Below, one piece after another: positions 1 to 9,731 of a stretch of 64,000 nt of DNA (positions are counted from its first letter, which is position 1; every line of letters starts with the position of its first letter). The DNA comes from Arthrobacter echini (GTDB lineage: Bacteria; Actinomycetota; Actinomycetes; Actinomycetales; Micrococcaceae): NCBI RefSeq assembly GCF_004803505.1, contig NZ_SSWH01000001.1, forward strand, positions 186,001 to 250,000, given 5' to 3'. A model generated the notes under the pieces. That model saw only the letters and a list, made by a program, of their open reading frames with translations, was not told the origin of the DNA and ran no database searches. Both the position numbers and the translations under genes were made by a program.

Positions 1-2
1 TT

Positions 3-263
3 CGGGCCGCCGAGTGGGGCATGCACCTGTACGCGGCGGACGACACCACCCGCGCACGGGCCGCGGCTGCCGCCCGGGAGCTCGACCTGCCGCTCCACAC
101 CTTCGGGTCCACAAGTGCCACCCCACTCCGCCCGGGTGTGCTGTACCTCGTGCGACCCGACGGATTCGTGGCGGGGGCGGCGTCGCCGGAGACGGCTGTT
201 TCGATCTTCCAGGCATCACGTGAGGGGACGAGCGCGCCGCCGCACCGCCCGGGCGGGACGTGA
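3..263 (+). CDS. C-terminal end of a FAD-dependent aromatic hydroxylase-like protein (partial)
   Basis: The reading frame is open at the left edge and stops with TGA at 261-263, so only about 86 C-terminal residues are present. The segment LYLVRPDGFVA near the end is typical of the C-terminal thioredoxin-fold domain of pentachlorophenol-monooxygenase-type flavoprotein hydroxylases, where the phrase L(V/I)RPDG(F/Y)VAW recurs. The catalytic FAD domain would lie outside the window, so the substrate cannot be judged. It converges on the Mrp operon, whose last gene ends 27 bases away. The family call rests on one short motif and is moderate. Confidence 0.5.
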   Translation, partial: RAAEWGMHLYAADDTTRARAAAAARELDLPLHTFGSTSATPLRPGVLYLVRPDGFVAGAASPETAVSIFQASREGTSAPPHRPGGT

Positions 264-289
264 CAGGTACCGGGTGGAGAAGCGCGCGG

Positions 290-721
290 TCATCGAGCGG
301 CACCTGCGGATCCGCCCGGCCCGTCCTGCACTCCAGCGTCGGCGCCGTCAGCGCCTGCTGGCCGCTGCCGCTCGGCCTGGTCGACGATCGCCCGCTCCAC
401 GACGTCGTCGAGTTCGTCCAGGGTGAGCAGCTCGCGCCTGAGGTGCCGCGTGCGGTAGCCGGTGCGACCCACCATGAGCGCCGACACGGGACTGGTGAGC
501 AGCTGGAAGAGCCAGCACAGGAACAGGACCGGCAGCAGCAACCAGCTCCCGGTCTCGACGGCGAGCGCCGCGAGGACGAGCAGGAGCCCGAGGACCTGCG
601 GTTTGGTGGCGGCGTGCATGCGCGAGAGCAGGTCCGGGAAGCGGAGGAGCCCGATACCGGCGGCAAGGGACATGAATGCTCCGCCGATCAGCAGTATCGA
701 GACGATGACATCGGTGAGCAC
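290..721 (-). CDS. mnhG: Mrp Na+/H+ antiporter subunit G
   Basis: This 143-residue membrane protein is the last gene of the Mrp operon. The N-terminal part has three hydrophobic helices and the subunit G signature around GLLRFPDLLSRMHAATKPQ (about residues 24-42). The tail from about residue 95 is hydrophilic and extends beyond the usual core of about 100 residues. MrpG is one of the small subunits needed for assembly of the multisubunit monovalent cation/proton antiporter in the plasma membrane. It starts 4 bases after the mnhF stop, so translation is probably coupled. Identification is firm; the role of the long tail is unknown. Confidence 0.93.
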   Translation of the reverse strand: MLTDVIVSILLIGGAFMSLAAGIGLLRFPDLLSRMHAATKPQVLGLLLVLAALAVETGSWLLLPVLFLCWLFQLLTSPVSALMVGRTGYRTRHLRRELLTLDELDDVVERAIVDQAERQRPAGADGADAGVQDGPGGSAGAAR

Positions 722-725
722 GGTA

Positions 726-983
726 CTATCCCCTGTCCGTCAGGAAGCGGGCCACCGCGACGGAGCCGATGAAGCCGACCAGCGAGATGACCACGAGCAG
801 GATCAGGTGGTCCAGGTGATGGTTCACGATCATGGTGAGGACCAGTGCGGCCGAGATGATGGCGAGAACGACGTCGAGTGCCAGAGCCCGATCGAGGATC
901 GACGGGCCGACGACCGCCCGGTACAGCGCGAGCATCACGGCGAGGGCGAGTATTGACTGCACGACATAGATCACGATGGTCAT
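726..983 (-). CDS. mnhF: Mrp Na+/H+ antiporter subunit F
   Basis: This is an 85-residue protein with three transmembrane helices. The motif RAVVGPSILDRALALD (about residues 22-37) is the family signature of MrpF/PhaF. The ATG at 981-983 was chosen because it overlaps the mnhE stop in an ATGA, like the other junctions of this operon; longer in-frame extensions run back through mnhE and are spurious. MrpF is a small membrane subunit required for a functional antiporter complex. Confidence 0.93.
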   Translation of the reverse strand: MTIVIYVVQSILALAVMLALYRAVVGPSILDRALALDVVLAIISAALVLTMIVNHHLDHLILLVVISLVGFIGSVAVARFLTDRG

Positions 984-1528
984 GGTGTGGACTCCTCGGC
1001 CCGCAACTCGTCGAGTTCCTTCCGTGTCCCCATGATGCGGATGAGCCCGGCCTCCGAACGAAGCACCGAGGCGCGCACGGCGTCGGCATCCTTCGGGGTC
1101 ACGATATTGAGGCAGTGCAGATAGAGCGTCGACGACCCGCGGTCCACTTCCAGGACGAATGACCCGGGAACGAGCGAGGTCACGTGCCCGGTCGCGGTGA
1201 GGATGAGGTCCGAGCGGGTGCGCAGCCTCACCGCGACGACGGCGTTCCGCAGATCCGGACCCTTGCTGATGGCGAGCCAGAAGACCTCGAAGCTGGCCGT
1301 GACCAGATCGACGAGGAAGCGACCACTGAACGCGATCAGTGACAGGACGTTGAAACGACCACTCAGGCCCACGGGAGGCAGGTAGAAGAAGTTCACCACC
1401 ACGATCGCGATGATGAAACCCGGTATCAGCGTGCCCGGGCCGAAATCCTGCCAGAGGGCGCTCCACACGAGTGTGAGCCAGATGATGAGCGGAATATCGG
1501 TGACGAGGGAGAACTTCTGCCGACTCAT
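980..1528 (-). CDS. mnhE: Mrp Na+/H+ antiporter subunit E
   Basis: This 182-residue protein matches the MrpE family. It has two N-terminal transmembrane helices (about residues 12-50) and then a soluble domain containing SLVPGSFVLEVD (about 119-130) and the LYLHCLN strand, both typical of MrpE. It overlaps mnhD and mnhF by 4 bases at each end. MrpE lies at the edge of the Mrp complex and is needed for assembly. Length and domain order are normal. Confidence 0.93.
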   Translation of the reverse strand: MSRQKFSLVTDIPLIIWLTLVWSALWQDFGPGTLIPGFIIAIVVVNFFYLPPVGLSGRFNVLSLIAFSGRFLVDLVTASFEVFWLAISKGPDLRNAVVAVRLRTRSDLILTATGHVTSLVPGSFVLEVDRGSSTLYLHCLNIVTPKDADAVRASVLRSEAGLIRIMGTRKELDELRAEESTP

Positions 1529-3135
1529 GTGCCGGCTCCGACTCCGAGGACGGCCTCGATGTAGGGCGTCCTCTCGAGCATGTCGGCTGCTGCGTTGTCG
1601 GTGAGCGTGTAGAGCGGACCGGCGAGGAACGTCAGGGCTACTCCGAGGGTGACGAGCCCGATCGTGGGGCCCGTCATCGAGCCGGGCAGGAGCTTCACGG
1701 ACTCCTTCGCGAGGGAGGTTCCGGTGATCTGATCAGCCACCCGGTGCATTCCACTCGCGGTCGAGTCCGGTGCCGTGCCGACGAGCAGGATGGGCTCCGG
1801 ATCCTCGACATCCTCCGTGCTGCGCCAGAACGCACGGTTCCACACCCGCGCCATGACGAGCAGTGTCAGCAGACTGGTGAACACTGCCCCTGCTACGAGG
1901 ACGAAGGCCAGGGGCGTGCCGGCGTCCACGCCCGCCTCGAGCAGTCCGAGCTTCCCGAGGAACCCCGAGAACGGCGGTATCCCAGCCAGGTTCATGGCGG
2001 GGATGAAGAACAGGATGCCCAGCAGTGGCGACAGTCTGGCCAGGCCGCCGAGCCGGTCGACGTCCGCCGTTCCGGCGCGGCGCTCCACCAGCCCCGTGAC
2101 GAGGAACAGGCTCGTCTGGATGATGATGTGGTGCACCACGTAGTAGACGGCAGCCGCCAGGCCGAGCCGTGAGGACAGTGCCAGCCCGAAGACCATGTAG
2201 CCGATGTGGCTGATGAGGGTGAAGGACAGCAGCCGTTTGAGATCGGACTGCGCCAGGGCGCCGAGGATCCCCACGACCATGGTGACCAGGGCGACCACCA
2301 TGAGGAACGAACCGAGCCGACCGCCCGGGAACAGGAGGGTCTCCACACGCACCATGGCGTACACACCCACCTTGGTCAGCAGCCCCGCGAACACCGCCGT
2401 CACCGGGGCCAGCGCGGTGGGGTAGGAATCCGGCAACCAGAAGTACAGCGGGAAGACAGCGGCCTTGATACCGAACGCCACGAGCAGCATCAGGTGCAGC
2501 ACCAGTTGCGTCGCCGGGTCCACGTCGTCGAGCTTGGTGGCCAGGTCGGCCATGTTCACCGTGCCCGTGGCTCCGTAGATCATCGCGATGGCTATGAGGA
2601 ACAGCATCGAGGACACCACGGACACCACCACATAGGTGATTCCTGCCCGTACCCGCGGCGCCGTCCCGCCGAGTGTCATCAGCACGTAGCTCGCGGTCAG
2701 CAGGACCTCGAAGCCCACGTAGAGGTTGAAGAGATCTCCCGTCATGAAGGCGTTCGAGACGCCGGCCACGAGGATCAGGTACGTGGGATGGAAGATCGAC
2801 ACGGGCGCCTCGTCGCCGCTGTCCTCCGTCCCCTGGCCCGCCGCATAGATGAGCACCACGAGACTGACCGCCGAGGACACCACGAGCATGAGCGCCGAGA
2901 ACTGGTCCACCACGAGCACGATGCCGAACGGTGGCTCCCAGCCTCCGAGGCGCACCGCGTGCGTCCCGGCGGAGGGAGCCGCCAGGAGCATCACCACTGC
3001 GAGACCCAGGGTGAGTCCCAGGACCGTGACGCTGACCAGGCGCTGGGCACGGGAGTACCGCATGAGGATGAACGCCACGGCGGCACCGAGGAGGGGCAGC
3101 GCGACGGCCAGCGGCGCGAAATCGGCGGCGATCAC
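1525..3135 (-). CDS. mnhD: Mrp Na+/H+ antiporter subunit D
   Basis: This is a 536-residue polytopic membrane protein of the proton-pumping NADH dehydrogenase ND2/4/5-like family. The conserved ion-path residues of MrpD are visible: the glutamate in GFEVLLTASYVLM (about residue 144) and the lysine in FGIKAAVFPLYFWLPDSYP. Together with MrpA it is thought to form the antiport path of the complex. The C-terminal soluble stretch (about 435-490) is longer than in some MrpD proteins. It overlaps mnhC by ATGA upstream and mnhE downstream. Confidence 0.95.
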   Translation of the reverse strand: MIAADFAPLAVALPLLGAAVAFILMRYSRAQRLVSVTVLGLTLGLAVVMLLAAPSAGTHAVRLGGWEPPFGIVLVVDQFSALMLVVSSAVSLVVLIYAAGQGTEDSGDEAPVSIFHPTYLILVAGVSNAFMTGDLFNLYVGFEVLLTASYVLMTLGGTAPRVRAGITYVVVSVVSSMLFLIAIAMIYGATGTVNMADLATKLDDVDPATQLVLHLMLLVAFGIKAAVFPLYFWLPDSYPTALAPVTAVFAGLLTKVGVYAMVRVETLLFPGGRLGSFLMVVALVTMVVGILGALAQSDLKRLLSFTLISHIGYMVFGLALSSRLGLAAAVYYVVHHIIIQTSLFLVTGLVERRAGTADVDRLGGLARLSPLLGILFFIPAMNLAGIPPFSGFLGKLGLLEAGVDAGTPLAFVLVAGAVFTSLLTLLVMARVWNRAFWRSTEDVEDPEPILLVGTAPDSTASGMHRVADQITGTSLAKESVKLLPGSMTGPTIGLVTLGVALTFLAGPLYTLTDNAAADMLERTPYIEAVLGVGAGT

Positions 3136-3638
3136 CGTGCCTGCCCTCCCGTCGATCCGGACGCGGACCGCGACCCGGACGCAGGTGTGGTCCTTGCACG
3201 AGGGAGGGGACGTACCTCGGCGGGGTGCGGGAACTCCGAGGCGTCCGCCGCCCTGTCGGCGTCGTCCGCGTGCCCGTAGTCGTCCTCGGTCTCACGGCGC
3301 AGCGACTCGGGATCGTCCTGCACCTCGTCCTTCCGGCCCAGGACCCACGACCGGTAGATCAGGCCGAGCATGAACGAGGTCACCGCGAAGGTGATGACGA
3401 TCGCCGTGAGGATCAGGGCCTGTGGCAGGCTGTCCACGTAGTCCCGCCCCGATGTTCCCTCCGTGTAGAACGCCGCCGCGCCGCCGACCCCACTCATCGC
3501 GAGGATCAGGATGTTCACGCCGTTACCGAGCAGGATCAGGCCGAACAGCACGCGCGTCAGGCTCCGCTCGAGCAGCAGGTAGAGACCCGCGGCGAGGAAC
3601 GCGGCCATGAGCACGATCAGCGTGAGGTCGACGGTCAC
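3132..3638 (-). CDS. mnhC: Mrp Na+/H+ antiporter subunit C
   Basis: This is a 168-residue NuoK/MrpC-like protein. Three transmembrane helices occupy about residues 5-110, with LLERSLTRVLFGLILLGNGVNILIL-type sequence and the helix DSLPQALILTAIVI that is diagnostic of MrpC. The C-terminal 55 residues are charged and low in complexity, an extension common in actinobacterial MrpC. The ATG at 3636-3638 overlaps the mnhA stop. It is a membrane core subunit of the antiporter. Confidence 0.94.
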   Translation of the reverse strand: MTVDLTLIVLMAAFLAAGLYLLLERSLTRVLFGLILLGNGVNILILAMSGVGGAAAFYTEGTSGRDYVDSLPQALILTAIVITFAVTSFMLGLIYRSWVLGRKDEVQDDPESLRRETEDDYGHADDADRAADASEFPHPAEVRPLPRARTTPASGSRSASGSTGGQAR

Positions 3639-6628
3639 GGGCGCACCTCCTCGATGGTCGATGGTACGGCGGCGTCCTGCGCGGACTCGTCCTGCGGCAG
3701 CGGCCCCGTTTCCGTCCGGACGTCGAGTTCCGAACCCAGACTCCGCAGGACATCCAGGACGAGCCCTACGACGATGAGATAGACCCCGATGTCGAAGAAG
3801 GTCGAGGTCGCGAACTCCACGTCACCGATCAGGGGCAGGCTGAACTCCAGGATGTAGCTCTGCAGGACGGCGCCTCCGAACACCAGGGGCACCATCGCGC
3901 TCATGAAGGCGACGAGCAGGCCGGTGCCGAGCAGCGCACCGGCGCTGAGCGGGGTCGCCTCGCCGAGTTCGAAGCGGCCACCGGCAAGATAGCGGATCGT
4001 CAGGGCGATCCCCGCGAGGAGCCCACCGGCGAAGCCGCCGCCGGGCAGGCTGTGTCCGGCGAACAGGAGATAGATGGAGAGCACGATCACGGTGTGGAAC
4101 AGCAGACGCGTGATGACCTCGAAGATGATCGATCGCCGCTCGGGCGCGAGTGTTCTTCCCGCGACCAGCCAGGGGTCCCGGGCGGCTTCGGCGAAGTGCG
4201 CGGCGAGTTCACGTGCTGCTTCCGCACGGCCTCCGGCATCCAGGGACTCCTGTGTGCGATCGACCGAGCCGTCCTCGACGTCGACGGCCCGCTTCCTCGT
4301 GTCGCTGCGTCCACGGATGAAGATGAGGCTGGCGATCCCGGTGGCGGCCAGCGCCAGGACCGTGATCTCGCCGAAGGTGTCCCATGCCCGGATGTCCACG
4401 AGGAGGACGTTGACGGTGTTGGCGCCGCCGCCCTCGGTGTAGGCCAGCTCGGGATACGCCAGGGAGATGGGCGCCGCCGTCCTGGACGCCGCGGCTGATA
4501 CCGCGATCACGGCGATGATGGAGCCGAACGCGATGCTCAGACCCCCCCGCAGCAGTCTGCGCTGGTTCCCGGCCCTGCTCCACAGCCCCGAGGGCAGCGA
4601 CCGCAGTGCCAGGACGAACGCCACGAGCACGATGGTCTCCACGAGCATCTGGGTGAGTGCCAGATCCGGTGCACCATGCAGGGCGTAGATCAGGACCAGG
4701 CCGTACCCGGTGACACTGACCATGAGGACGCCGGTGAAGCGCCTGCGTGCCCTGAGCGCGCCGACGATGCCCACCAGGATGGCCAGTGCGACGACCACCT
4801 CGGCCGGCGATTGCGCCCACTGCACGTCGGTGGCCATGGGTGCCCGGAGGAGGACGAGGGCCGTGAGCGGCACGAGGACCGCGGTCGCCAGGATGACGTA
4901 CAGGTAGAACGCGAGGGAGCCTCGCTGCGTCCGGCCGGTGACCCACCGCGCGACGACGTCGAGGACGCCGAGCACGGACCAGTAGACGGCCGCCGCCTCG
5001 CGGACGTGGGGAAGACGGGACTGGAGCCGCTCGACCGGGCCGCGCAGCAGGAACAGTGCCACTCCTGCACCGAGTGTCACCACGGTCAGTACGAACGACA
5101 GACCGATGCCGTGCCACAGGGCCAGATGCGGGGCTGCGACAGTGGAGGTGAAAGTCGTCGCGTACGGCTGGACCAGGATGTCGAGCGGGTCGGGCCAGAG
5201 CCCGAAGACCACGGAGGCGACGGCCAGGACGGCCGGCGCGAGGAGGAAGGCGACCGGGACCTTCGCGAAATCGGTCCGCGGTGTCCCGTGCTTGAGCGCG
5301 AATCCTCCCCAGACGAAACGCGCGCTGTAGGCGAAGGTCAGGATCGATCCGAGGACGACCCCACCGAGCAGAAGAGTGCCGATGATTCCCTCCTCTGCCT
5401 GGACCACGAAGGCTTCGTACACCGCTTCCTTGGCGACGAAGCCCACCAGGGGCGGAACTCCGGCCATCGACGCCGCCGCGACCAGTGCCACCACGAAGAG
5501 CGCCGGCGACGCGGACCCTACGCCGGAGAGCTTCCTGAGATCCCGGGTACCGGCCTCGTGGTCGATGATCCCCGCCACGAGGAAGAGCGTCGCCTTGAAG
5601 AACCCGTGGGCCAGCAGCAGGCCGAGCCCGGCAACAGCGCCGTCCCGTCCGCCGAGCCCCACGACCATGGTCAGGAACCCGAGCTGGCTCACCGTCCCGT
5701 AGGCGAGGACGAGCTTGAGGTCGAACTGCCGCAACGCCCGCCAGCCTCCGAGCAGCATCGTCGTCATACCGAGGAGGAAGATCATCGGGTACCACAGGGT
5801 GGTCTCGCTGAAACCGGGCGCGAAGCGGGCAATGAGGAAGATCCCCGCCTTCACCATGGCCGCGGCGTGGAGGTAGGCACTCACGGGTGTCGGCGCGGCC
5901 ATCGCCGCCGGCAGCCAGAAGTGGAAGGGCACCAGCGCGGACTTGGTGATGGCTCCGACCAGCACCAGCGCGATCGCGACGTCGATGATCGTTCCGCGGG
6001 CGGCAAGGGCATCCGCGCCGGCGAGGATCTCGGAGATGCGGTAGGTACCGGCCCCCTCACCGAGGATGATCAGGCCCACGAGCATGGTCAGGCCGCCGGC
6101 GGTCGTGACGATCAGCGCCTGGAGGGCGGAGCGACGCGCCGAGAGGCGGTGGCGCGAGTACCCGATCAGCAGGTAGGACAGGATGGTGGTCAGTTCCCAG
6201 AAGATGAACAGCAGGATCAGGTCATCCGCGAGCACCAGTCCGAACATCGCTGCCGCGAAGGCGAGCAACTGCGCACCGAATGCCCCGAGGTCGGCGTCGT
6301 CGTCCTTGAAGTAGCGCGCACAGTAGAACAGGACCAGGGCACCGACTCCCAGGACGAGGATGCACAGGACCGCCGCGAGCGCGTCGAGCCGGAAGGCGAG
6401 CTCGAGGTGCACGCCGGGGATCCACGGGACGGTGACGGACGGCGGAGCGTCGCCGCCGACCAGGGCGCCCTGGTCGGCGGACAGAACATCCGGGAGCATG
6501 ACGAGGAGCCAGCCGAAGGCCGCTGCGGGTGCGGCCGCGAGGATGAAGAACGCCGACCGTCCTAAGCGGGAGAAGAGCGCGGGCGCCACGAGTGCCAGCG
6601 CGAACATCGCGATGAGCACAGTGAGCAT
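3635..6628 (-). CDS. mnhA: Mrp Na+/H+ antiporter subunit A with fused subunit B domain
   Basis: This 997-residue protein is the first gene of the operon. The N-terminal two thirds are an ND5-like proton antiporter: FWELTTILSYLLIG holds the conserved glutamate, and ITKSALVPFHFWLPAAMAAP holds the conserved lysine. Residues about 600-760 carry the MrpA-specific helices. The last 200 residues are a complete MrpB domain (RSIIFEVITRLLFHTVIVLS, then LPGGGFAGGLLAG), so no separate mnhB exists. Actinobacterial Mrp systems commonly have this A-B fusion. The complex exchanges Na+ (and Li+/K+) for protons and supports salt and alkaline tolerance. The 5' region faces a divergent MFS gene 153 bases away. 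Confidence 0.95.
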   Translation of the reverse strand: MLTVLIAMFALALVAPALFSRLGRSAFFILAAAPAAAFGWLLVMLPDVLSADQGALVGGDAPPSVTVPWIPGVHLELAFRLDALAAVLCILVLGVGALVLFYCARYFKDDDADLGAFGAQLLAFAAAMFGLVLADDLILLFIFWELTTILSYLLIGYSRHRLSARRSALQALIVTTAGGLTMLVGLIILGEGAGTYRISEILAGADALAARGTIIDVAIALVLVGAITKSALVPFHFWLPAAMAAPTPVSAYLHAAAMVKAGIFLIARFAPGFSETTLWYPMIFLLGMTTMLLGGWRALRQFDLKLVLAYGTVSQLGFLTMVVGLGGRDGAVAGLGLLLAHGFFKATLFLVAGIIDHEAGTRDLRKLSGVGSASPALFVVALVAAASMAGVPPLVGFVAKEAVYEAFVVQAEEGIIGTLLLGGVVLGSILTFAYSARFVWGGFALKHGTPRTDFAKVPVAFLLAPAVLAVASVVFGLWPDPLDILVQPYATTFTSTVAAPHLALWHGIGLSFVLTVVTLGAGVALFLLRGPVERLQSRLPHVREAAAVYWSVLGVLDVVARWVTGRTQRGSLAFYLYVILATAVLVPLTALVLLRAPMATDVQWAQSPAEVVVALAILVGIVGALRARRRFTGVLMVSVTGYGLVLIYALHGAPDLALTQMLVETIVLVAFVLALRSLPSGLWSRAGNQRRLLRGGLSIAFGSIIAVIAVSAAASRTAAPISLAYPELAYTEGGGANTVNVLLVDIRAWDTFGEITVLALAATGIASLIFIRGRSDTRKRAVDVEDGSVDRTQESLDAGGRAEAARELAAHFAEAARDPWLVAGRTLAPERRSIIFEVITRLLFHTVIVLSIYLLFAGHSLPGGGFAGGLLAGIALTIRYLAGGRFELGEATPLSAGALLGTGLLVAFMSAMVPLVFGGAVLQSYILEFSLPLIGDVEFATSTFFDIGVYLIVVGLVLDVLRSLGSELDVRTETGPLPQDESAQDAAVPSTIEEVRP

Positions 6629-6769
6629 GGTCTCGCTTCTCCGCTGCAGGGATGGTCGGGCTGTCGAAGTCTATCGGCGGGACCGCCACGACACTGCATC
6701 CATGACGCGGTATTCATGACGCGTTCCTGCCGGGGAGGGCGAACAGGTACCATGCCTGTCCTGCACGAC

Positions 6770-6775
6770 TAGCAT
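6770..6775 (+). promoter_or_regulatory. -10 element of a leaderless promoter for the 6782 gene
   Basis: TAGCAT lies 6 bases before the ATG at 6782, and no Shine-Dalgarno sequence precedes the start. This spacing predicts transcription starting at the A of the start codon. The same arrangement recurs at four other genes in the window. Confidence 0.55.
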
Positions 6776-6781
6776 CACCCT

Positions 6782-8167
6782 ATGAGTACGCATCAGCAGG
6801 GTCCGGGCACTCCTGCCGAAGCACCCGGCCCGGCTGTGGGCTCCGGGCGGATCCTCAGCAGGCCGGTGCTGGCCTGGGCCTCGTGGGACTGGGGCTCGGC
6901 GGCCTTCAACGCCGTCATGACCACCTTCGTCTTCACGGTATATCTGACCTCCGAGGCGTTCGGCGATGAGGCACGCACCTCGCAGGTGCTCGGCTGGGGC
7001 CTCGCAGCCGCCGGGCTGCTGATCGCGCTCCTGGCTCCCATCACAGGCCAGCGCTCGGATACCGGCGGACGGCGGAAGCGGTGGCTCGGGGTCAACACCC
7101 TCTTCGTCGTCGTCCTGACCGGCCTGTGCTTCTTCGTCCTCCCCAACCCGCAACTGCTCGTCCTCGGAGTGGGACTCATCGCGGCCGCGAACATCTTCTT
7201 CGAGTTCGCCGGAGTCAACTACAACGCCATGCTGAGCCAGATCTCGACGCCGTCGACCATAGGGCGCGTGAGCGGGTTCGGCTGGGCCATGGGTTATGTC
7301 GGGGGCATCGTCGCGCTCGTGGTGGTGCTGCTGGTCTTCATCTCACCGGTGGTCGACTGGTTCGGGGCCTCCAGTGACAACGGACTGAACATCCGGCTCG
7401 TCGCTGTCTTCTCAGCCCTTTGGTTCGCGGTGTTCGCGCTCCCGGTGCTGTTCACCATCCCGGAGCTCCCGCGCAGCACCGCCGCTGCCCGGCTCGGGTT
7501 CCTGGCCTCCTACGGTCTGCTCCTGCGGCGTGTCCGGCAGATGTACCGGCAGAGCCCGCACACCATCTACTTCCTGCTCGCCAGTGCCATCTTCCGCGAC
7601 GGGCTCGCCGCCGTCTTCACCTTCGGCGGGGTCCTCGCTGCGGGCGCTTTCGGCTTCTCGACGAGCCTCGTGATCGTCTTCGCGATCGCCGCCAACGTCA
7701 TCGCTGCCGCGGGTGCGGTGATCGGTGGCTTCCTCGACGATCGGCTCGGCCCCAAGCGGGTCATCATCGCGTCGCTGATCGGGCTGCTGGTGGCCGGGTC
7801 GGCGATTCTCCTGCTCGGCACCCGAACGTACTCCTTCTTCGGGCTGGAGTGGACCTCGGACACCACGTTCTGGGTCTTCGGCCTGCTCCTGACGCTGTTC
7901 GTGGGGCCGGCGCAGGCGTCGTCGCGTGCCTTCCTCGCGCGCCTCGCGCCCGTGGGCGGGGAGGGCGAACTCTTCGGTCTCTACGCGACCACCGGCCGCG
8001 CCGTGAGTTTCCTGGCCCCCACGCTCTTCGCCGTGAGTATCGGCATCTTCGGCTCCCAGCTCTACGGCGTCATCGGGATCCTCGTGGTCCTGCTCGCCGG
8101 CCTGATCCTGCTGCTGCCGGTGAAGCCGCCCGCACAGGTCGACCGCGCGGTCCTGCCGGTGGCCTGA
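6782..8167 (+). CDS. MFS permease of the Atg22/UMF1 type
   Basis: This is a 461-residue major facilitator with about twelve transmembrane helices. The N-terminal phrase WASWDWGSAAFNAVMTTFVF (about residues 36-55) is the hallmark of the Atg22-like/UMF1 subfamily (W-x-x-x-D-W-x-x-S-A-F). A second signature, RVSGFGWAMGYVGG (about 161-174), marks the start of helix 5 in that subfamily. Bacterial members are common in actinobacteria; their substrates are mostly unassigned, with amino-acid export suggested by the fungal relatives. It appears to be a single-gene, leaderless unit and converges tail to tail on dcd with only 4 bases between. Confidence 0.85.
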   Translation: MSTHQQGPGTPAEAPGPAVGSGRILSRPVLAWASWDWGSAAFNAVMTTFVFTVYLTSEAFGDEARTSQVLGWGLAAAGLLIALLAPITGQRSDTGGRRKRWLGVNTLFVVVLTGLCFFVLPNPQLLVLGVGLIAAANIFFEFAGVNYNAMLSQISTPSTIGRVSGFGWAMGYVGGIVALVVVLLVFISPVVDWFGASSDNGLNIRLVAVFSALWFAVFALPVLFTIPELPRSTAAARLGFLASYGLLLRRVRQMYRQSPHTIYFLLASAIFRDGLAAVFTFGGVLAAGAFGFSTSLVIVFAIAANVIAAAGAVIGGFLDDRLGPKRVIIASLIGLLVAGSAILLLGTRTYSFFGLEWTSDTTFWVFGLLLTLFVGPAQASSRAFLARLAPVGGEGELFGLYATTGRAVSFLAPTLFAVSIGIFGSQLYGVIGILVVLLAGLILLLPVKPPAQVDRAVLPVA

Positions 8168-8171
8168 AGCC

Positions 8172-8762
8172 TCAGGTAGCGGGGGCGGAGATGTCGGTGC
8201 GATGGAAGTTCAGGTGGCTGCGCGACGCCGTCGGGCCCCGCTGGTTCTGGTAGCGGTTGCCGTACGTTCCTGACCCGTAGGGGTGCTCCGCCGGGGAGGT
8301 GAGCCTGAAGAAGCACAGCTGGCCGATCTTCGACCCGGGCCACAGCTTGATGGGCAGGGTGGCCATGTTGGACAGCTCCAGGGTCACATGACCCGAGAAC
8401 CCGGGGTCGATGAAGCCCGCCGTGGAGTGCGTCAGCAGGCCCAGGCGCCCCAGCGAGGACTTGCCCTCGAGGCGCGCAGCCACATCGTGCGGCAGGGTCA
8501 CGGTCTCGTAGGTGGAGCCGAGGACGAATTCGCCAGGGTGCAGGATGAACGGTTCGTCGGCTGCTACCTCGACCAGGCGCGTGAGCTCCGGCTGGTCCTC
8601 CGCCGGATCGATGTGCGCGTACTTGTGGTTGTCGAAGAGCCGGAAGTAGCGGTCGAGCCGGACATCCACGCTCGAGGGTTGCACCATCGCCGGGTCAAAG
8701 GGGTCCAGGATGATGCGCCCGGCGGCGATGTCCGCCCGGATGTCACGGTCTGAGATCAGCAC
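8172..8762 (-). CDS. dcd: dCTP deaminase (probably bifunctional, dUMP-forming)
   Basis: This 196-residue protein matches Dcd throughout. It starts [17 protein letters not shown], carries [15 protein letters not shown], the substrate loop [20 protein letters not shown] (about residues 109-128), and ends with [10 protein letters not shown]. Dcd hydrolyses dCTP toward dUMP for thymidylate synthesis; the actinobacterial (M. tuberculosis) form makes dUMP directly, with no separate dUTPase step. Which form this is was inferred from the lineage-typical length and the HSTAGF loop. It appears monocistronic. Confidence 0.95.
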   Translation of the reverse strand: MLISDRDIRADIAAGRIILDPFDPAMVQPSSVDVRLDRYFRLFDNHKYAHIDPAEDQPELTRLVEVAADEPFILHPGEFVLGSTYETVTLPHDVAARLEGKSSLGRLGLLTHSTAGFIDPGFSGHVTLELSNMATLPIKLWPGSKIGQLCFFRLTSPAEHPYGSGTYGNRYQNQRGPTASRSHLNFHRTDISAPAT

Positions 8763-8807
8763 CGTCCAAAGCTACCAGCCCACCCGCGACCCTCCTGAGC
8801 CCTGTGG

Positions 8808-9662
8808 TCAGCGGCCGATCTCGGTGCGGACCGCGAAGAGTTCGGGGAAGAAGGTCAGTTCCAGGGCCCGCTGGAGGAAGCCGACGCCGGACGAACCGCC
8901 CGTGCCGGTCTTGAACCCGATGGTCCGCGCAACGGTCTTGAGGTGCCGGAAGCGCCACAGCTGGAAGTTGTCCTCGAGATCCACCAGCTCCTCGCACGCC
9001 TCGTAGATGTCCCAGTGGCCCGCCGCGTCCTCGTACACCTCCTTGTACACGGCGACGAGCTCGGGCGAGAACTCGTGGGCCGTGCTGACGTCGCGATCCA
9101 GCAGGGCCTGGGGAATGCGATACCCCCGGCGGGCGAGCAGGGCGATGAACTCGTCGTAGATGCTGCTCTGCCCGAGCAGTTCGCGCAGCAGGGCCTGCGC
9201 GGTGGGATCGGCATCGAAGACCTCGATCATGGCAGCGTTCTTGTTGCCGAGCAGGAACTCCACCGCACGGTACTGGTAGGACTGGAAGCCGCTCGAGGAG
9301 CCGAGGTCACCGCGGAACTCCGCGTACTCGGAGGGTGTGAGGGTAGCCAGCACCGACCACTGCTCGGTGAGCGAACGCTGGATGTGCTTGATGCGGGCAA
9401 TGCCCTTCATGGCGGCCCGGAGATCGTCCGCCTGCAGCTTCAGGCGCACCGCACGGAGTTCGTGGAGGACGAGTTTGAGCCACAGCTCCGAGGTCTGGTG
9501 CTGGATGATGAACAGCATCTCGTCGTGGTGCTCGGGGGAGCTCACGGGCCGCTGCGCGTCCAGCAGCCGGTCCAGCTCCAGATAGGAGCCGTAGCTCATC
9601 TTGTCCGAGAAATCCCGCTCGATGCCCTGCTCCAGCCTGCGGGTGTTCCGCTCCACGCTCAT
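8808..9662 (-). CDS. kynA: tryptophan 2,3-dioxygenase
   Basis: This 284-residue protein matches the heme-dependent TDO family. It contains [20 protein letters not shown], the distal region [18 protein letters not shown] with the substrate-side histidine, [18 protein letters not shown], and the C-terminal [16 protein letters not shown] loop. TDO opens the indole ring of L-tryptophan to N-formylkynurenine. No kynureninase lies beside it; a kynurenine-formamidase-like cyclase is found far away at 41.2-41.9 kb. It is divergent from the M4 protease, with 69 bases between the two starts. Confidence 0.95.
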   Translation of the reverse strand: MSVERNTRRLEQGIERDFSDKMSYGSYLELDRLLDAQRPVSSPEHHDEMLFIIQHQTSELWLKLVLHELRAVRLKLQADDLRAAMKGIARIKHIQRSLTEQWSVLATLTPSEYAEFRGDLGSSSGFQSYQYRAVEFLLGNKNAAMIEVFDADPTAQALLRELLGQSSIYDEFIALLARRGYRIPQALLDRDVSTAHEFSPELVAVYKEVYEDAAGHWDIYEACEELVDLEDNFQLWRFRHLKTVARTIGFKTGTGGSSGVGFLQRALELTFFPELFAVRTEIGR

Positions 9663-9731
9663 GGACCAAGCCTACGTGCCGTGATTCGTCGGCCGGTGGG
9701 TCTACGGTGGGACACAGCGAAGGAGGCCCCC

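Noticed and set aside
4676-6565. 629-codon plus-strand open frame
   Set aside because: It is antisense to mnhA, which has full family conservation, and its product is a Glu/Arg/His-rich composition artefact of high G+C DNA.
8943-9731. Long upstream extension of the M4 protease frame
   Set aside because: It is antisense to kynA, and AGGAGG plus the conserved propeptide motif fix the start at 9732.
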